Below are positions 14,463 to 20,630 of a stretch of 20,630 nt of DNA, one piece after another. The position numbers and the translations under genes were made by a program. The stretch comes from an uncultured Bacilli bacterium. GTDB taxonomy: Bacteria; Bacillota_I; Bacilli_A; RF39; UBA660. Position 1 is the stretch's first letter; every line of letters starts with the position of its first letter. The notes beneath the pieces were generated by a model that was not told the DNA's origin, did not search any database, and worked only from the letters and a program-made list of their open reading frames with translations. The stretch spans positions 1 to 20,630 of the forward strand of contig CAKPEJ010000020.1 in the NCBI GenBank assembly GCA_934149325.1, written 5' to 3'.

Positions 14463-15623
14463 ATGGAATTTTCTGTTACTGATGAGAAAGATATTTTAGT
14501 TATGAAACTTTTAAATTATTTCATTACTAAGAAAAATTATTCTCCAATAATTATAAAAGGAATAGATAATGAAATATGGCTTGAAAATAAAATGGAAGAA
14601 TATAAGATTATTAGAATTGTAACTAAAAATATATATAATGGTGATCAATATAAATATGATGTTTTAAAGACTAAACATATATTAAAACAGATAAAAAGAA
14701 AAATGTTATCTTTTTCAACTAATATTTTATCCATATTAACAGAAGTGGGTGATAACTTTTCTTCGTCTATTATTAAAGATGATAAGAATTACCATACTAT
14801 AGTTTTAGATAGTGAAAATAGTATAAGAGAAAATGAACTATTAAATAAATATTTTAGTGATTTAAAAAATTCTTTAGAATATAGTGAAGATGGATTTGAT
14901 TTAATCAATAAAATAACCTTTGATATAAGTAAAAAAAATATAGAAGAAAGTGAGAAAAGAAATAAAATGTTTAAAGAAAAAAAACCAACAGTTACTTATT
15001 TAATAATTTTAATTAATTTAATTGTATTTGGATTAATGTATGTATTTGGAAATGGTAGTGAAAATATAGATACATTAATTAAGTTTGGGGCAAATTATGC
15101 ACCACTTACTAAATCAGGTGAATATTATAGACTTATAACAAGTGCTTTTTTACACATAGGTATCATACACTTATTATGTAATTTATATGCACTATATGTA
15201 ATTGGTCCACAAATAGAACAATTCTTTGGAAGAGTAAAATATATTTTAATTTATTTATTTTCTGCAATAATGGGTTCATTATTTACATTAGTTCTATCAG
15301 GAGATAATACTGTTTCAGCAGGTGCGTCAGGTGCAATTTTTGGACTTTTTGGGGCAATACTTTATTTTGGTTATACATATAGAGGATACATTGGAAATGC
15401 TATTATTAGTCAGATAGTTCCAGTTATACTATTAAATTTATTTATAGGTTTAACATCAACAAATATAGGGAATGCAGCGCATATTGGAGGACTTGTTGGA
15501 GGTTATGTAATGAGTTTAGCTTTAGGTGCTGACATAGATGAAAGTAGAAGTCAAAAAATAAATGGTATGGTAGTAACAATATTACTTACTGTATTTATGG
15601 TATATATGGCATTTTTTAGATAA
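14463..15623 (+). CDS. Rhomboid family intramembrane serine protease with N-terminal cytosolic domain
   Basis: The 386-aa protein combines a soluble N-terminal domain (about 1-175) with a six- or seven-helix rhomboid domain, as in B. subtilis GluP (YqgP). The catalytic Ser is S289 in GASGAIFG and the partner is H340 in NAAHIGGLVGGY. The HIGIIHLLCNLYALYVIGPQ segment supplies the conserved His and Asn of the oxyanion region. Rhomboids cut transmembrane substrates within the membrane; the substrate is unknown. The ribosome binding site is a strong AAAGGAGG just after the rluD-like stop, so it is the third gene of the lspA operon. Confidence 0.92.
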   Translation: MEFSVTDEKDILVMKLLNYFITKKNYSPIIIKGIDNEIWLENKMEEYKIIRIVTKNIYNGDQYKYDVLKTKHILKQIKRKMLSFSTNILSILTEVGDNFSSSIIKDDKNYHTIVLDSENSIRENELLNKYFSDLKNSLEYSEDGFDLINKITFDISKKNIEESEKRNKMFKEKKPTVTYLIILINLIVFGLMYVFGNGSENIDTLIKFGANYAPLTKSGEYYRLITSAFLHIGIIHLLCNLYALYVIGPQIEQFFGRVKYILIYLFSAIMGSLFTLVLSGDNTVSAGASGAIFGLFGAILYFGYTYRGYIGNAIISQIVPVILLNLFIGLTSTNIGNAAHIGGLVGGYVMSLALGADIDESRSQKINGMVVTILLTVFMVYMAFFR

Positions 15624-15644
15624 TTAAATTTTGGGGGAATAAAA

Positions 15645-15962
15645 ATGAAAAAGCAATTTGAAATATTAGAAAAATATAAAAATATTTTATCTAGAGTTAA
15701 AGATTTAAATCAAATAGATTTAGAAAAATTAATAATAATATTAAGTAATGAAATAATTGACAATAACTTTGATGAGAAAGGACCTATTGCTAGTTGGGTA
15801 TTACTTTTAAGAAATTTACAATTAAAAAAGAAAATGACAGAAAAAGAGGAAGATATGCTTTTAAATGCTGAGAGAGGTATTATACTTGCGTATAAACCAA
15901 ATTATAGTAAAAATGAAAAAGTTAGAAAAAGTTTAAAATTTGACTTTATTGATGCAAAATAA
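15645..15962 (+). CDS. Hypothetical 105-aa protein
   Basis: I do not recognise this family. It is a soluble, charged, mostly helical protein with no Cys, no signal peptide and no membrane segment. Notable pieces are a Lys-rich helical N-terminus, the uncharged GPIASWVLLLRNLQL segment near the middle, and MTEKEEDMLLNAERGIILAYKPN after it. The start follows GGGGGA (15633-15638), an atypical ribosome binding site that needs G-U pairing. It is the last gene of the lspA-rluD-rhomboid operon, 21 nt after the rhomboid stop, and its stop codon is inside a bidirectional terminator. Confidence 0.75.
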   Translation: MKKQFEILEKYKNILSRVKDLNQIDLEKLIIILSNEIIDNNFDEKGPIASWVLLLRNLQLKKKMTEKEEDMLLNAERGIILAYKPNYSKNEKVRKSLKFDFIDAK

Positions 15963-15986
15963 AAATCCTAAATATTTAGGATTTTT
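15961..15986. terminator. Bidirectional terminator between convergent genes
   Basis: A perfect 26-nt palindrome (13-nt half AAAAATCCTAAAT) spans the stop codons of both the 105-aa gene and rnhC. It has A runs on one side and T runs on the other, so it works in both directions. Confidence 0.85.
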
Positions 15987-16900
15987 TCTGTATTTTTAAA
16001 ATTCATTTTTGCTATATCTTCTAGTTTATCTTTTCCATATTTTTCAACAACTTTTTTTCCAAATTCATCAACTAATACACCAGCACCTTTTGGAATAATC
16101 ATATCAAGATCTTTACTCATTTTATCTATTTCTTTTATAAATAAATATCTACTTATCATTGATGAACATGCAACTGATAAACATTTATCTTCAGCTTTTG
16201 TAGTAAATGTTATTTTTCTAAAAACATTATCTTCATTTTTTAAATAACTAAAATAATTTCTTGGTGGAGTAAATTGATCTACAACAACCATATCAACTAT
16301 ATAATTATCTCTTTTCATAAGATCTAATAAAACTTTATTATGTAATATAGCTTTAATTTTGTTCATGTTATAACCTTTATCTTGAAGTTTATTATATTCT
16401 TTATTAGTTAAAATATAAGATTTATAAGGAATTTTATTCATTATTTCTGGAACAACTTTTAATATTTTTTCATCAGTTAGTTTTTTTGAATCTTTTACTC
16501 CTAGTTCTTCTAAAAATGCTATATCTTCTTTTTTTACATAAGAACTTGTAACAATCATTGGTCCAAAATAATCACCAGTACCAACTTCATCAGAACCTAT
16601 AGAATTAACAAAATAATAATCAGTTGTATCAAGATCTTTGTTTTCTTTCTTTTTTTTATCATCATTATCATTTATTATTGTTCCATTTAAAATTTTTTCA
16701 GTTTCTTTCCATAAATTAGCATCTACATCAGCAGATACACCTTGAAAAACAGCTTTACCAGATTCATACAAAGTTATTACAGTATCTGCTTCATCAGCTT
16801 GAAAAATCGCATAGGCAGGAGTTTTTTCTCTTTTCATATATTTATAGTATTCAATCATTTTCTCTTTTGTGTTATCACTAACTTTAAAAGATATTGTCAT
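15968..16900 (-). CDS. rnhC: Ribonuclease HIII
   Basis: The 310-aa enzyme cuts the RNA strand of RNA-DNA hybrids. The N-terminal TBP-like substrate-binding domain (about 1-75) includes AYAIFQADEADTVITLYESG, which marks RNase HIII rather than HII. A Lys/Asp-rich linker (about 77-92) follows. The catalytic domain has D104-E105 in GSDEVGTGDYFGP, the DSKKL segment (137-141), D208 in VVVDQF, and probably D278 in the GAGVLVDEF segment as the fourth acidic residue. The ribosome binding site is AGAGGTG. It is divergent from a cvpA-like gene, and rnhC and cvpA-type genes are also close neighbours in B. subtilis. Confidence 0.95.
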   Translation of the reverse strand: MTISFKVSDNTKEKMIEYYKYMKREKTPAYAIFQADEADTVITLYESGKAVFQGVSADVDANLWKETEKILNGTIINDNDDKKKKENKDLDTTDYYFVNSIGSDEVGTGDYFGPMIVTSSYVKKEDIAFLEELGVKDSKKLTDEKILKVVPEIMNKIPYKSYILTNKEYNKLQDKGYNMNKIKAILHNKVLLDLMKRDNYIVDMVVVDQFTPPRNYFSYLKNEDNVFRKITFTTKAEDKCLSVACSSMISRYLFIKEIDKMSKDLDMIIPKGAGVLVDEFGKKVVEKYGKDKLEDIAKMNFKNTEKILNI

Positions 16901-16921
16901 AAGTTTTCACCTCTAAAATAT

Positions 16922-16930
16922 ATTTTAACA
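16922..16930 (-). promoter_or_regulatory. Candidate extended -10 of rnhC
   Basis: On the minus strand this reads TGTTAAAAT; the -35 region is weak. Placed 22 nt before the rnhC ATG. Confidence 0.35.
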
Positions 16931-16937
16931 TATAATC

Positions 16938-16966
16938 TTTATTTTTGGTTAAAAATATAATATAAT
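16938..16966 (+). promoter_or_regulatory. Promoter of cvpA-trxA
   Basis: TTTATT (16938-16943), 17-nt spacer, TATAAT (16961-16966). A second overlapping TATAAT lies at 16956-16961. Confidence 0.45.
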
Positions 16967-16991
16967 TATTTTTAGTAAAGTAGGTGATTAG

Positions 16992-17696
16992 ATGTTAAAT
17001 ATACTTGATGTATGCACTATTTTAGTAATAATATCAGGTGCAATAATAGGTTTTAAAAGAGGAGTTATAAAACAAGGTGTAATGACAATAGGACTTTATA
17101 TAGTACTTATATTATCATTTTTACTAAAAAACCCAATATCAGCGTTCATGTATAAATATTTACCTTTTTTTGGATTTGATTTTATAATTAAAAATGCAAC
17201 AGTTTTAAATATATTGGTTTATGAGGTATTAGCATTTTTAATAGCTTTTTCAATATTAGAAATAATACTTGTTGTACTAATAAAAATAAGTTCTATAATT
17301 GAAAAAATATTAAAGGTAACTGTAATATTTGCTATACCATCAAAAATATTAGGTGCTATTTTAGGAGCTTTTGAATATTATTTATTGATGTTTGTAATAT
17401 TATTTGTAATTACACAACCAACATTTAAATTAAATAATGAAGATTTTGTAAGAGATTCAAAGTTAAAACCGGTTATATTAAATAATACAATTGCATTATC
17501 AGGTATGGCAAAAAGTACAATTGATACCTTTGATGAGATAAGTGAATTAATAAGTGATAGTGAAAAAATGAATAGTAAAGATTTTAATTGTAAAGCTTTA
17601 AAAACAATGATAAAAAAAGATTTTCTTAAAGAAGATTCAGCAAAATATTTATATGAATCAAAAAAAATAAATACAAAGTGTGGAATAGGAGAGTAG
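16992..17696 (+). CDS. CvpA family membrane protein
   Basis: The 234-aa protein has four predicted membrane segments in its first 145 residues (about 5-20, 32-47, 75-97, 120-142), with the early IISGAIIGFKRGVIKQGVMTIGLY segment typical of CvpA: a Gly-rich helix followed by K/R-G-x-x-x-x. The C-terminal 90 residues are hydrophilic and extend beyond the short versions of the family. CvpA was first described for colicin V production in E. coli; in Firmicutes its role is not defined. The ribosome binding site is AGGTGA and the ATG is 7 nt or less downstream. trxA follows after 3 nt. Confidence 0.82.
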   Translation: MLNILDVCTILVIISGAIIGFKRGVIKQGVMTIGLYIVLILSFLLKNPISAFMYKYLPFFGFDFIIKNATVLNILVYEVLAFLIAFSILEIILVVLIKISSIIEKILKVTVIFAIPSKILGAILGAFEYYLLMFVILFVITQPTFKLNNEDFVRDSKLKPVILNNTIALSGMAKSTIDTFDEISELISDSEKMNSKDFNCKALKTMIKKDFLKEDSAKYLYESKKINTKCGIGE

Positions 17697-17699
17697 AAT

Positions 17700-18014
17700 A
17701 TGAGTGTGATTCATTTAGAAAAAAATAATTTCAAAGAAATTATAGAAAGTAATAAAATTGTAGTTGTAGATTTTTTTGCTAATTGGTGTGGACCATGTAA
17801 AATGCTTTCACCAGTTATTGAAGATTTATCAAATGAAATGATAGATGTAACATTTTTAAAAGTTAATGTTGATAATTTTAATGAAATTGCATCTGAATTT
17901 CAAATAATGAGTATACCAGCTATAATAATTTTTAAAGATGGAAAAGTTGTAGGTAAATCGGTAGGATTTCAACCTAAAGATGCATTAAAAAATTTTATAA
18001 GTCAAAACATGTAA
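17700..18014 (+). CDS. trxA: Thioredoxin
   Basis: The 104-aa protein is a full-length thioredoxin that reduces disulfides in the cytoplasm. It shows VVVDFFANWCGPCKML with redox Cys C30 and C33, the buried Asp D24, P38, and the cis-Pro P73 in MSIPA. The GFQ segment near the C-terminus replaces the common VGA. The ribosome binding site AGGAGAG (17687-17693) lies inside the last codons of the cvpA-like gene and only 3 nt separate the two reading frames, so the genes are co-transcribed and probably co-translated. Confidence 0.95.
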   Translation: MSVIHLEKNNFKEIIESNKIVVVDFFANWCGPCKMLSPVIEDLSNEMIDVTFLKVNVDNFNEIASEFQIMSIPAIIIFKDGKVVGKSVGFQPKDALKNFISQNM

Positions 18015-18055
18015 AATAAAAGTATTCTTACTAGAAAATAGAATACTTTTATTTT
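18013..18055 (+). terminator. Long-stem terminator after trxA
   Basis: A perfect 15-bp stem (18013-18027 with 18041-18055) closes a 13-nt loop; the 3' arm ends in CTTTTATTTT. The stem begins one base into the trxA stop codon. Confidence 0.75.
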
Positions 18056-18060
18056 ATAAT
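18032..18060 (+). promoter_or_regulatory. Candidate promoter of zinc-ribbon gene, -35 in the terminator loop
   Basis: TAGAAA (18032-18037) in the hairpin loop and TATAAT (18055-18060) at 17 nt. A second TATAAT is at 18061-18066. Confidence 0.35.
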
Positions 18061-18083
18061 TATAATAGCAAGGAGGATGTAAT

Positions 18084-18416
18084 ATGTATTGCACAAGTTG
18101 TGGTAATAAATTAGAAGAAAATTCTAATTTTTGTACAAAATGTGGAAACAAAATAGATAATTCTAATCAAGTTTCTAATAATAAGAATAATAATGTTTCA
18201 ATTGTAAAATGTATTTTACAGGCTGTAGGAGTAGGAATAGGACTTTTCATTTTATTATGGATGATTAAAATGTTCTTAAACTTATATTTTGGTATAGATA
18301 TTTCAGGTACTTCTTTTGATACTATTATAACAGTAATTCAAATTGTATTACCAATATTTATTATTATATTTGGTCCATGGATTTTGTATGCTATAAAAGT
18401 ATTTAGAAAAAAATAA
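18084..18416 (+). CDS. Zinc-ribbon membrane protein
   Basis: The 110-aa protein starts with a zinc ribbon, C3-x2-C6 and C17-x2-C20 (both followed by Gly), of the common type found at the N-terminus of small bacterial membrane proteins. An Asn/Lys-rich linker (about 24-42) leads to two membrane segments (about 48-66 and 80-103), ending in a basic tail. The ribosome binding site is AAGGAGG, 8 nt before the ATG. No enzymatic domain is visible and the function is unknown. It is flanked by terminators on both sides and so is probably monocistronic. Confidence 0.8.
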   Translation: MYCTSCGNKLEENSNFCTKCGNKIDNSNQVSNNKNNNVSIVKCILQAVGVGIGLFILLWMIKMFLNLYFGIDISGTSFDTIITVIQIVLPIFIIIFGPWILYAIKVFRKK

Positions 18417-18440
18417 AACTGATTTTTTAATCAGTTTTTT
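18415..18440. terminator. Bidirectional terminator between zinc-ribbon gene and def
   Basis: The stem AACTGATT/AATCAGTT has a TTTT loop, with an A run before and a T run after, so it can stop transcription from both convergent genes. It overlaps or abuts both stop codons. Confidence 0.8.
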
Positions 18441-18987
18441 ATATTGCCCTCATTTCATTTTCACCTTTATAAGGATCATTTTTATCGATTCTATCATAAA
18501 ATAAAATTCCTTCTAAATGATCAAATTCATGTTGAAATGCTATAGAAACTTCTTCTCTAAGTCTTGTAGTATGCTTATTTCCATCTATATCATAAAATTC
18601 AACGTTAATTCTTGCATGTCTAGGTACTATTCCATCAATCTCTCTATTAACACTTAGGCAACCCTCACCACAATCTGCATAAACCATTTCTTCTGATGTA
18701 CTTAGAATTTTTGGATTAATAAATACATAATCTCTAAATTTACCTTCTTCATATTCATGAACTATTACAAAGAATCTTTTATTAATACCAAGTTGTATAG
18801 CTGCAAGACCCATACCAGGTCTTAAATTATATTTTTTACTCATTTCATCTATTTGACTAAGTCTAAGCATTTCTAAAGAATCATTTATTACTTTTTTGTA
18901 CTTTTCATCAAGTGGAAAAGTAACTTCTTTACTTTTTAATCTTATTCTTTTATCATATTCATCAATTATATCTTTTGTTTTTATCAC
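18439..18987 (-). CDS. def: Peptide deformylase
   Basis: The 182-aa metalloenzyme removes the formyl group from the N-terminal Met of new proteins. Motif I is GMGLAAIQ (58-65, Q65), motif II EGCLSV (108-113, metal ligand C110) and motif III QHEFDH (152-157, H153, catalytic E154, H157). Length and the extended region before motif I indicate a Gram-positive type-2 enzyme. A GTG at 18996 (minus strand) is in frame, but it is part of the GAGGTGG ribosome binding site, so the GTG at 18987, 6 nt after it, is the likely start. It is encoded apart from fmt, on its own minus-strand promoter. Confidence 0.93.
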   Translation of the reverse strand: MIKTKDIIDEYDKRIRLKSKEVTFPLDEKYKKVINDSLEMLRLSQIDEMSKKYNLRPGMGLAAIQLGINKRFFVIVHEYEEGKFRDYVFINPKILSTSEEMVYADCGEGCLSVNREIDGIVPRHARINVEFYDIDGNKHTTRLREEVSIAFQHEFDHLEGILFYDRIDKNDPYKGENEMRAI

Positions 18988-19011
18988 AACTACCACCTCA
19001 AAACATGATAT

Positions 19012-19040
19012 ATTCTATCATATTTTTTTTGATTTGTAAA
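19012..19040 (-). promoter_or_regulatory. Promoter of def
   Basis: On the minus strand: TTTACA (19040-19035), 17-nt spacer, TAGAAT (19017-19012) with an extended TG. The -35 overlaps the T run of the upstream terminator. Confidence 0.6.
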
Positions 19041-19063
19041 AAAACTCTACGAAAAGTAGAGTT
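19038..19063 (-). terminator. Terminator of the YjcZ-like gene
   Basis: On the minus strand, AACTCTAC/GTAGAGTT form an 8-bp stem with a TTTTC loop followed by a T run, 6 nt after the stop codon of the small gene. Confidence 0.75.
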
Positions 19064-19069
19064 CCTTTA

Positions 19070-19249
19070 TTAGTTATTAAATGCTCTTGCACCTATTACA
19101 ATAACTAGTAATATAAATAATACTAATATAATAGCAGCACCATAAGAAGCACCACCACCATATCCATATGAAGCAGCAGGATATCCATATCCTCCTTGGC
19201 AGCAAGGAGAAGTTGATCCATAACCACCACTGTATCCATAGTAATACAT
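19070..19249 (-). CDS. Tiny Gly/Tyr-rich transmembrane protein, YjcZ-like
   Basis: A 59-aa reading frame has a near-perfect ribosome binding site (AAAGGAGGT, 7 nt before the ATG), a terminator directly after, and a coherent protein. The N-terminus is rich in Gly, Tyr and Ser (MYYYGYSGGYGSTSPCCQGG, then a Tyr/Gly stretch). One membrane segment, AAIILVLFILLVIVIGA (about 38-54), follows, with a short tail ARAFNN. This is the layout of the tiny YjcZ-type proteins of Bacillus, annotated there as sporulation-related, with Gly/Tyr head and LxVLFILLxIVG helix. An unusual Cys-Cys pair lies at 16-17. The call rests on pattern memory and composition. A sporulation role cannot be assumed here. Confidence 0.78.
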   Translation of the reverse strand: MYYYGYSGGYGSTSPCCQGGYGYPAASYGYGGGASYGAAIILVLFILLVIVIGARAFNN

Positions 19250-19338
19250 ACTTATACCTCCTTTGATACTATATTGTATTAATAATGTAAATAAAATGTT
19301 ATTTAATTTACCTAAATATAGTTAAATTTCTTGATTTA

Positions 19339-19347
19339 TGTTATTAT
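19339..19347 (+). promoter_or_regulatory. Extended -10 of ftsW-like gene
   Basis: TGTTATTAT (19339-19347) with a poor -35 (TAGTTA at 19319-19324). The 119-nt gap between the YjcZ-like gene and the ftsW-like gene must hold both divergent promoters; on the minus strand TACAAT (19280-19275) is the best -10 for the small gene. Confidence 0.4.
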
Positions 19348-19368
19348 TAATATAAGGAGAGAATAAGC

Positions 19369-20520
19369 ATGGTTAGATTATTAAATAAGATGGATAAAAC
19401 TTTATTATTATTAACTTTATTTATGTTTATTTTTGGATTGTTTATGATTTTTGATGCATCTAGTATGCGTTCTTTTATAGATTTTGGTGTTAGTACTAAA
19501 TATTTTACAAAACAATTAATAATATTAATAGGAAGTTTTATTGTATCTATTTTTATACTAAAAAAACCTACAAGTAAATATAAATTTTATATTTATCCAA
19601 TAATTGGAATTTTGATTTTTATGCTTATATGGCTTTTAATGTTTGGAGATTCTACAAATGGTTCAAAAAGTTGGATATATATAGGAAAATTTGGATTACA
19701 ACCTAGTGAATTTGCAAAAGTAGTAATTATAATTTTTATGGGATTTTATTACAAATATAATATAAGAAAACTAAATACTTGGTTTTATGCATTATTTCCT
19801 GTGGGAGTTGGTGCTTTAATTACATTTTTAACATTACTTCAACCGGATGGAGGAACAGGATTAATATTATTTTTAATAGTAGCAGCTTTATTTTATATAT
19901 CTCCAGTAACAAAAGAAATTAAAATGAAAACAACAATGCTTGGAATGGGATTTATTATAGTTGCTATATTTGGTATTATGGTTACAGGAAAAAGTCCATT
20001 ATCAAGTATGCAACAAGGTAGATTTAATTATTTAAAACCATGTACTAGATATCAAGAGGATACAGGATATCAAGTTTGTAATGGATATATAGCAATAAAT
20101 AATGGAAAATTATTTAGTATAGATCCAGGTAATAGTAAACAAAAATATTTATATTTGCCAGAGGCTTATACAGATTTTATTTTTCCAATTATTGTAGAAG
20201 AAATGGGTCTTATAACAGGAATAGTTATTATATTAATTTATATGATTATGATATATAGAATAATAGTAATCGCAAAAAGTAGTCCTGATTTGATGAACTC
20301 TATGATATGTTATGGAGTTGCATTTTATATATTTTTACATGTTACAATTAATTTGGTAGGAGTATTAGGAATACTTCCACTAACAGGAGTACCATTACCT
20401 TTTTTAAGTTATGGTGGCTCATTTGCCCTTACTTTATCAATTGGTCTTGCTATTGTTCAAAGAATATCAATAGAAAATTATAATTATATGAAAAAGAGAG
20501 TTTTAAAAAGTTCAAATTAG
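19369..20520 (+). CDS. FtsW/RodA/SpoVE family peptidoglycan glycosyltransferase
   Basis: The 383-aa polytopic SEDS protein polymerises lipid II into glycan strands, working with a class B penicillin-binding protein. Motifs in order: FDASSM in the first helix, SKSWIYIGKFGLQPSEFAKV, LQPDGGTG, then the large extracellular loop with GYQVCNGYIAINNGKLF, and YLPEAYTDFIF with the expected catalytic D269, VEEMG, and PLTGVPLPFLSYGGS. About ten membrane helices are visible. It cannot be told whether it serves division or elongation. The usual FGxGLGNS is FSIDPGNS (D252-P253), and the loop holds two Cys (C225, C237). The ribosome binding site is AAGGAGAG. Confidence 0.9.
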   Translation: MVRLLNKMDKTLLLLTLFMFIFGLFMIFDASSMRSFIDFGVSTKYFTKQLIILIGSFIVSIFILKKPTSKYKFYIYPIIGILIFMLIWLLMFGDSTNGSKSWIYIGKFGLQPSEFAKVVIIIFMGFYYKYNIRKLNTWFYALFPVGVGALITFLTLLQPDGGTGLILFLIVAALFYISPVTKEIKMKTTMLGMGFIIVAIFGIMVTGKSPLSSMQQGRFNYLKPCTRYQEDTGYQVCNGYIAINNGKLFSIDPGNSKQKYLYLPEAYTDFIFPIIVEEMGLITGIVIILIYMIMIYRIIVIAKSSPDLMNSMICYGVAFYIFLHVTINLVGVLGILPLTGVPLPFLSYGGSFALTLSIGLAIVQRISIENYNYMKKRVLKSSN

Positions 20521-20531
20521 AACTTTTTTTT
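20505..20531 (+). terminator. Terminator overlapping the ftsW-like stop codon
   Basis: Perfect 9-bp stem AAAAAGTTC/GAACTTTTT with an AAATTA loop followed by T residues. The TAG stop lies at the loop and 3' arm border. Confidence 0.8.
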
Positions 20532-20562
20532 ATAAAAAACTTTATAAAATAAAGTGAAATTA

Positions 20563-20592
20563 TTGATTTAATAGTATAAAAAATGGTATAAT
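20563..20592 (+). promoter_or_regulatory. Promoter of the next gene
   Basis: TTGATT (20563-20568), 18-nt spacer, TATAAT (20587-20592) with extended TG at 20584-20585. Confidence 0.65.
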
Positions 20593-20627
20593 TATCATGT
20601 AATAATGAACTATAGGAGAAGGGTAAT

Positions 20628-20630
20628 ATG
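20628..20630 (+). CDS. Start codon of a further gene (cut by window edge)
   Basis: The last three bases are ATG, placed 4 nt after the purine-rich site AGGAGAAGGG (20614-20623) and downstream of a good promoter. Only the first codon is visible, so the product is unknown. Confidence 0.6.

Noticed and set aside
1..20630. CRISPR array, prophage, insertion sequence, toxin-antitoxin or restriction system
   Set aside because: No regular direct repeats, transposase, integrase, nuclease-methylase or capsid-like genes were seen; base composition and codon use look uniform throughout.

Overview
The window is a very AT-rich piece of bacterial chromosome with the gene set of a low-GC Gram-positive (Firmicutes/Bacilli-type, possibly an uncultured Mollicutes-like lineage). 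Supporting signs are a B. subtilis-like ylbD-ylbE-ylbF-rsmD order, RNase HIII, a type-2 peptide deformylase, AGGAGG/AGGTGA ribosome binding sites, encoded CCA tails on all tRNAs and AGA as the main Arg codon. Tryptophan is always TGG. All 25 readable gene ends use TAA (18) or TAG (7), never TGA. Assignments come from reading motifs by eye; no database search was run.

Layout. 1-1260: C-terminal part of a BceB/FtsX-like ABC permease cut by the window edge. 1342-2001: HD-domain phosphohydrolase. 2098-4375: lemA plus a DUF2207 membrane protein. 4433-5315: ylbD/ylbE/ylbF-like genes, followed at 5372 by rsmD. 5976-7423: endonuclease IV (nfo) and a LOG-like protein. 7494-8549: tRNA-Lys(CTT), tRNA-Ile(GAT) and tRNA-Glu(TTC), then a GNAT acetyltransferase, then tRNA-Ser(GCT). 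8594-11045: a metal-resistance operon with an ArsR/CadC-like repressor, a Zn/Cd P-type ATPase and two operator palindromes around the promoter. 11135-13018: MacB-like fused ABC exporter. 13081-15962: lspA, rluD-type pseudouridine synthase, rhomboid protease and an unrecognised 105-aa protein. 15968-16900 (minus): rnhC. 16992-18014: cvpA-like gene and thioredoxin. 18084-18416: zinc-ribbon membrane protein. 18439-18987 (minus): def. 19070-19249 (minus): a 59-aa YjcZ-like tiny membrane protein. 19369-20520: FtsW/RodA/SpoVE protein. The start codon of one more gene lies at 20628.

Most of this is housekeeping: DNA repair, rRNA and tRNA function, lipoprotein processing, N-terminal deformylation, cell wall growth and redox. 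The clearest accessory-type module is the metal efflux operon, whose repressor, pump and operators form a coherent zinc/cadmium response circuit. I see no CRISPR array, prophage, insertion sequence or defence island. The more unusual observations are terminator hairpins that carry the -35 element of the next promoter, the complete absence of TGA stops, a LOG-like protein without the usual catalytic Arg, and the tiny Gly/Tyr-rich membrane protein between def and ftsW.
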